From: an uncultured Clostridia bacterium
Lineage (GTDB): Bacteria; Bacillota; Clostridia; Oscillospirales; Acutalibacteraceae
Assembly: GCA_944412445.1 (NCBI GenBank)
Contig: CALYBJ010000006.1
Span: 1-64,000, forward strand
DNA length: 64,000 bases
Reading direction: 5' to 3'
Positions 60,507 to 64,000 of the stretch are shown piece after piece. Made by a program: the position numbers and the translations under genes. Position 1 is the first letter of the stretch. Each line of letters opens with the position of its first letter. The notes under the pieces were generated by a model that had not been told where the DNA came from, did not search any database, and was given only the letters and a program-made list of their open reading frames with translations.

Positions 60507-61967
60507 ATGAGAAGAGAAAAGAATAAAATTTTTACGGCAGCAATATCGGTAATTTTATGTATAAGCCTTGCTTTCGGCGGAATGGTTTCGGCTTCGGCTG
60601 CTATTAATATCGGCGACATAATAGGCGGTATTACCGGCGGAGGAAGCATAAACATTTCTCAGCTTTTCACGGAATGGCTGAAAGACGAAATCAACAAGGA
60701 ATCCCTTATTGATAAGTTTGTGGAAAACATTAAAAACCAGTTTACAGGCGAAGGCAGCGACGACGCCGTTGTTGAAGACGCTGAGGTAGGTGAAGGCGTT
60801 TTTCTTGAGAAGGGAGAGGCAGGAAATGTTGCGGAGCTGTTTAACCTTACGGTAAACGAGCTTAAAAAGGGCAGTCCCGGCTTTGTAAAAACGGAAAATG
60901 CCACAATGGACGCAAAAATCGCTGTTGACCTTGCGGCAGGACTGGGAGCTGTCAACGGAATTGTCGCTTCCCTTATCAGCAACAAGGACCTTGCGGCAGG
61001 AGTTATCGACGGCATTAACAAAGACACTCAGGTTACTACAAAATATCCCGTAGGCAATGATGTAAAAAACAACATTCCCGTAACGGGAAAGGATTATGTT
61101 GCCTGTCTTACTGCTGACGACATAAAGGACTACACAATCACCATTTACAAAAGCGGCGCATACAGAATACATATAGATCTTGTTGATGTTGAAGGAGCTT
61201 CGTCACAGTCGGGACTGGCTCATGTTTTCGACACTACCGACAAGGCAAACGCAACCATTAATCTTTTAGGCGGCTCAGTAAACATCGGCGTAAAGTTTAA
61301 ATATGTAAACAACTATGTGGAATGTCAGGTAAACAGAGACGGTCAGCTTACAAGCTATACAATGAACACCGGCGTTACCTTTGCGTTCCAGCAGGAGGAC
61401 GGCTCTTACTCTTCGGAGATGCCCTATATCGGCATAGATTTTGAGGAAGAGGGCGTAATATACAATATCACAACAGATTTCAGCAATATTGATTACTCTT
61501 TAAGAAAAATGGGCGACGCCAATCAGGACGGAAAAATAACATCCGCAGACGCAAGACTTGTTTTAAGAATGGCGTCCCGTCTTGATCCCGTTAGCGACAG
61601 CGACAAGCCCTACTGCGATGTAACAACGGACGGAAAAATCACAGCCTCCGACGCAAGACTTATTTTAAGAACATCGTCAAAGCTTGACACTCTTCCAACT
61701 ACCTCGGAAGCTCTGGGAATAGACGAATATGAAAAATCGGAAGCAACCCAGAAGCATATTGACGACCTGCTTGTGCTTATGATGGCGTATCAGGCGGCAA
61801 AGGACGAAGAGGAACAGCAGCAGATTCAGGACGAATACGAAAATAAATATGACGGCGAAAGCACAACCGAAGCCGAAGAAGAAACAACTCTTGAAATCAA
61901 CACTCCCGCGGGAACTGTTGACGATGTTCTGGACTTTATCGGCGGCATAATCGGAGGAAGAAAATAA
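60507..61967 (+). CDS. Secreted dockerin protein of unknown function
   Basis: A 486-residue protein with a signal peptide (~1-32, ending SASAA). Residues ~35-330 form a domain of unrecognised type: short Gly-Ile repeats near the N-terminus (IGDIIGGITGGGSINI), then beta-rich sequence (INLLGGSVNIGVKFKYVNNY). Residues ~334-395 are a dockerin with two Ca-binding repeats (DANQDGKITSADARLVLR and DVTTDGKITASDARLILR). The C-terminus is acidic (EEEQQQIQDEYENKYDGEST, EEETTLEI) and ends FIGGIIGGRK. The start follows GAAAGGAAG. It is one of three dockerin proteins here. Confidence 0.85.
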   Translation: MRREKNKIFTAAISVILCISLAFGGMVSASAAINIGDIIGGITGGGSINISQLFTEWLKDEINKESLIDKFVENIKNQFTGEGSDDAVVEDAEVGEGVFLEKGEAGNVAELFNLTVNELKKGSPGFVKTENATMDAKIAVDLAAGLGAVNGIVASLISNKDLAAGVIDGINKDTQVTTKYPVGNDVKNNIPVTGKDYVACLTADDIKDYTITIYKSGAYRIHIDLVDVEGASSQSGLAHVFDTTDKANATINLLGGSVNIGVKFKYVNNYVECQVNRDGQLTSYTMNTGVTFAFQQEDGSYSSEMPYIGIDFEEEGVIYNITTDFSNIDYSLRKMGDANQDGKITSADARLVLRMASRLDPVSDSDKPYCDVTTDGKITASDARLILRTSSKLDTLPTTSEALGIDEYEKSEATQKHIDDLLVLMMAYQAAKDEEEQQQIQDEYENKYDGESTTEAEEETTLEINTPAGTVDDVLDFIGGIIGGRK

Positions 61968-61979
61968 AAATCTTAAATG

Positions 61980-62008
61980 TTGACATTTGAGATTTTGTGT
62001 GATAAAAT
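61980..62008 (+). promoter_or_regulatory. Promoter for the pheST T-box leader
   Basis: TTGACA (61980-61985), 17-base spacer, TAAAAT (62003-62008). It overlaps a weak hairpin (61969-61997) that may terminate the preceding gene. Confidence 0.8.
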
Positions 62009-62020
62009 TCATTTGTTATA

Positions 62021-62262
62021 TGAAAAAGCGCTGACGGCGTGTAAGTAGCTTTTGCCGATATTCAAAGAGAACGGTCATCATCGGCTGTAAGTGACCCGAA
62101 TTTAAGCTAAAGTGAATTTCAGCGTCCGAGCTTCCTGCGAAAGCTTTGATTAAGCAGGATGTGCCGCCGCATTAAGGCGATTGAGTGCGGATTTTTTATA
62201 ATCCGAATCAGGGTGGTACCGCGGTATTTATTCCGTCCCTTTTAAGGGGCGGATTTTTTTGT
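62021..62262 (+). promoter_or_regulatory. T-box leader RNA (Phe specifier)
   Basis: The leader holds a Stem I closed by GCGCTGA / TCAGCGTC with the specifier region GAATTTCA, reading codon TTC (62118-62120) for phenylalanine. The T-box sequence AGGGTGGTACCGCGG is at 62210-62224. A terminator follows (CCGTCCC/GGGGCGG, 62233-62261) ending in seven T. Uncharged tRNA-Phe would bind the specifier and the T-box bulge and prevent termination. The next gene, pheS, confirms the amino acid. Confidence 0.96.
62233..62261 (+). terminator. T-box-controlled terminator
   Basis: CCGTCCC pairs with GGGGCGG around TTTTAA, followed by seven T. It competes with the antiterminator formed by the T-box sequence. 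Confidence 0.92.
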
Positions 62263-62299
62263 ATATTAATTCAGTTATATATCAGAAAGGAAGACAGAC

Positions 62300-63328
62300 A
62301 TGGAGGACAAAACTTCAGTTATCCGCGAAGAATTCAAAAAACGGATTGAAAGCGTAAAATCTTCAGAAGAGATTGAGCAGTTAAGAGTTGAATATCTGGG
62401 CAAAAAAGGTCATGTTCAGGGACTTATGGGACAGCTTAAAGCTGTTCCCAACGAAGAAAAAAAGGCCTTCGGACAGGCTGTAAACCAGCTTAAGCAGGAA
62501 ATCGAAAAGCTTCTTCACGAAACCCACGAAAAAATCGAAAAGGAAGAGGAACAGAAGCTTATTGATTCCGCCGAAGACTACGATGTAACGCTTCCCATGG
62601 ATTTGGACAAGGGCTCCTATCATCCCATAACGGTTATCCAGAGAGAGGTTGAGGAGATTTTCCGCACCATGGGCTTTACAATAGAGGACTTCTCGGAAAT
62701 AGTTGACGATTACAACTGCTTCGAGGCGCTTAATATACCCAAGCATCACCCGGCAAGAGATATGCAGGACACCTACTATTTAAGCAGCGGACAGCTTCTT
62801 AAAACTCACACCTCCGCCGCTCAGAATTCCATTATGAAAAAATACGGCGCGCCTCTCAGAGCCATTTTCCCCGGAAGATGCTTCAGAAACGAATCCACCG
62901 ACGCCTGCCATGAAAACACCTTCTTCCAGATGGAGGGCATCATGATAGACGAGGATATTTCAATATCAAACCTTATTTACTTTATGAAAACAATGCTGTC
63001 CGAGGTTTTCGGCCAGGATGTCAACGTAAGGCTCCGCCCCGGCTTCTTCCCCTTTGTTGAGCCCGGCTTCGAGCTTGACATTCAGTGCCTTATCTGCGGC
63101 GGCGATGGCTGTCCCTCCTGCAAGAACTCCGGCTGGCTTGAGCTTTGCCCCTGCGGCATGATTCATCCCAACGTTCTGAAATACGGCGGCATCGACGCCG
63201 AAAAATATACCGGCTTCGCCTTCGGTCTGGGTCTTACAAGACTTGCCATGATGAAATACGGTATCAAGGACATAAGAGTTTTAAATTCCGGAAATCTTAA
63301 ATCTCTTTCTCAGTTTATCGGTAAATAA
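62300..63328 (+). CDS. pheS: Phenylalanyl-tRNA synthetase alpha subunit
   Basis: A 342-residue class II synthetase subunit that carries the catalytic site. The N-terminal coiled coil (~1-95; EIEQLRVEYLGKKGHVQGLM) binds tRNA. Class II motif 2 is at AIFPGRCFRNESTDACHENTF ends, with the family FFQMEG, and motif 3 is FAFGLGLTRLAMMKYGI. The zinc-like cysteines CLICGGDGCPSCKNSGW and CPCG are typical of clostridial PheS. ATG 62300 follows AAAGGAAG. Controlled by the Phe T-box. Confidence 0.97.
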   Translation: MEDKTSVIREEFKKRIESVKSSEEIEQLRVEYLGKKGHVQGLMGQLKAVPNEEKKAFGQAVNQLKQEIEKLLHETHEKIEKEEEQKLIDSAEDYDVTLPMDLDKGSYHPITVIQREVEEIFRTMGFTIEDFSEIVDDYNCFEALNIPKHHPARDMQDTYYLSSGQLLKTHTSAAQNSIMKKYGAPLRAIFPGRCFRNESTDACHENTFFQMEGIMIDEDISISNLIYFMKTMLSEVFGQDVNVRLRPGFFPFVEPGFELDIQCLICGGDGCPSCKNSGWLELCPCGMIHPNVLKYGGIDAEKYTGFAFGLGLTRLAMMKYGIKDIRVLNSGNLKSLSQFIGK

Positions 63329-63357
63329 TTTAAGTTTTCAAGAAAGGAATGATATAA

Positions 63358-64000
63358 ATGTTTGTTTCAATGAACTGGATACAGGATTTTATAGACTTAA
63401 GCGGTCTTAATATCGAAGATCTTATCCATCGTTTTACTCTCTCCACCGCTGAGGTTGAGGATATATACTACAAAGGCGAAGACATTAAAAATGTTGTTGC
63501 AGGTCAGATTGTTTCAATCGAAAAGCACCCGGACTCCAAAAAGCTCCACCTTTTAAAGGTTGATGTAGGCGACAAGGTTCTGGATATTGTTTGCGGCGCT
63601 CCCAACGTTCAGCTGGGGATGATGGTTCCCGTTGCCCTTGAAGGGGGCAGAGTCGCAGGCGGAGAAATCAAAAAGGCAGTTGTAGCGGGCTATGAATCCT
63701 ACGGAATGTGCTGCTCGGAATCGGAGCTTGGCATAAGCGACGATCATTCGGGACTTATGACCATTGAAGAGGACGTAAAGCCCGGAACCGATATCTGCGA
63801 CATTTATCCCGTCAGGGACATTATCTTTGAGGTTGACAACAAGTCCCTTACAAACAGACCCGACCTGTGGGGTCACTACGGCATAGCAAGAGAGTTTGCC
63901 GCCATTACAAAAAGACCTTTAAAGGAAGTTCCTGTTGATGATGCCGAATACAACGAGGGCGAAGAAGTGCCCGTTGAAATAAGAAGCGAGCACGCTTACA
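63358..64000 (+). CDS. pheT: Phenylalanyl-tRNA synthetase beta subunit, N-terminal part
   Basis: The first 214 codons of PheT, cut by the right edge. The opening MFVSMNWIQDFIDL and the tRNA-binding/EMAP-like domain (~40-150; GQIVSIEKHPDSKKLHLLKV, IVCGAPNV, GYESYGMCCSESELG) are characteristic. The next segment DNKSLTNRPDLWGHYGIARE starts the B3/B4-type region. It begins 29 bases after pheS behind AAAGGAATG. Confidence 0.96.
   Translation, partial: MFVSMNWIQDFIDLSGLNIEDLIHRFTLSTAEVEDIYYKGEDIKNVVAGQIVSIEKHPDSKKLHLLKVDVGDKVLDIVCGAPNVQLGMMVPVALEGGRVAGGEIKKAVVAGYESYGMCCSESELGISDDHSGLMTIEEDVKPGTDICDIYPVRDIIFEVDNKSLTNRPDLWGHYGIAREFAAITKRPLKEVPVDDAEYNEGEEVPVEIRSEHAY

Overview
The window looks like a chromosomal segment from a spore-forming, strictly anaerobic, low-GC Gram-positive bacterium of the Clostridia, probably a gut or rumen Oscillospirales/Ruminococcaceae type. 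The evidence is a small acid-soluble spore protein, a cotJABC operon, rubredoxin with superoxide reductase, a Phe T-box, type III glutamine synthetase, an ANTAR regulator, and several secreted proteins with dockerin, leucine-rich-repeat or Cys-repeat modules. There are no rRNA or tRNA genes, phage genes, insertion sequences or CRISPR arrays. This assignment is inferred from gene content only.

Layout. 1-2126: the start of a giant secreted protein with in-frame 123-bp tandem repeats that runs off the left edge. 2537-11945: malQ, a GH31 glycosidase, a GtrA-like protein, a MATE exporter, two sugar-type transporters and a SASP gene. 12166-13232: cotJABC. 13372-20596: a CotH-family secreted protein and a 1720-residue secreted protein joining a phosphodiester glycosidase domain to a metallophosphatase. 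20832-26820: mntP, a GPH symporter, and a three-gene set (ATP-grasp ligase, aspartate racemase, AsnB-type amidotransferase) that reads as a pathway for an amidated D-aspartate peptidoglycan cross-bridge. 27009-31049: adjacent gltX and glnS plus a membrane protein. 31179-33065: a secreted hydrolase-fold dockerin protein. 33158-44068: purF and a divergent nitrogen cluster (amt-PII fusion and glnN leftward; three-piece glutamate synthase, glnA and an ANTAR antiterminator rightward). Both arms start with a consensus promoter and an attenuator hairpin. 44162-50857: two tiny amphipathic-peptide genes, an LRR-dockerin protein and a second giant Cys-repeat protein. 51137-60308: stomatin/NfeD pair, sirtuin, small HD hydrolase, rubredoxin/superoxide reductase, mfd, pth and a divergent glmU. 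60507-64000: another dockerin protein, then a T-box-controlled pheST, with pheT cut by the right edge.

Three observations stand out. First, two unlisted micro-genes (44162-44260, 44437-44577) encode 32- and 46-residue amphipathic peptides. Their core (YIKAII[DS]FVKR) resembles the extreme C-terminal tails of the CotH-like and 1720-residue secreted proteins (FIQKIIDFF, FLQRIIDFF). Second, a Cys-X9-10-Cys-X2-Cys...Gly-His unit of about 40 residues recurs in three secreted proteins. Third, the divergent glnN and glutamate synthase leaders carry matching terminators, and an ANTAR protein with a degenerate receiver is encoded in the same cluster.
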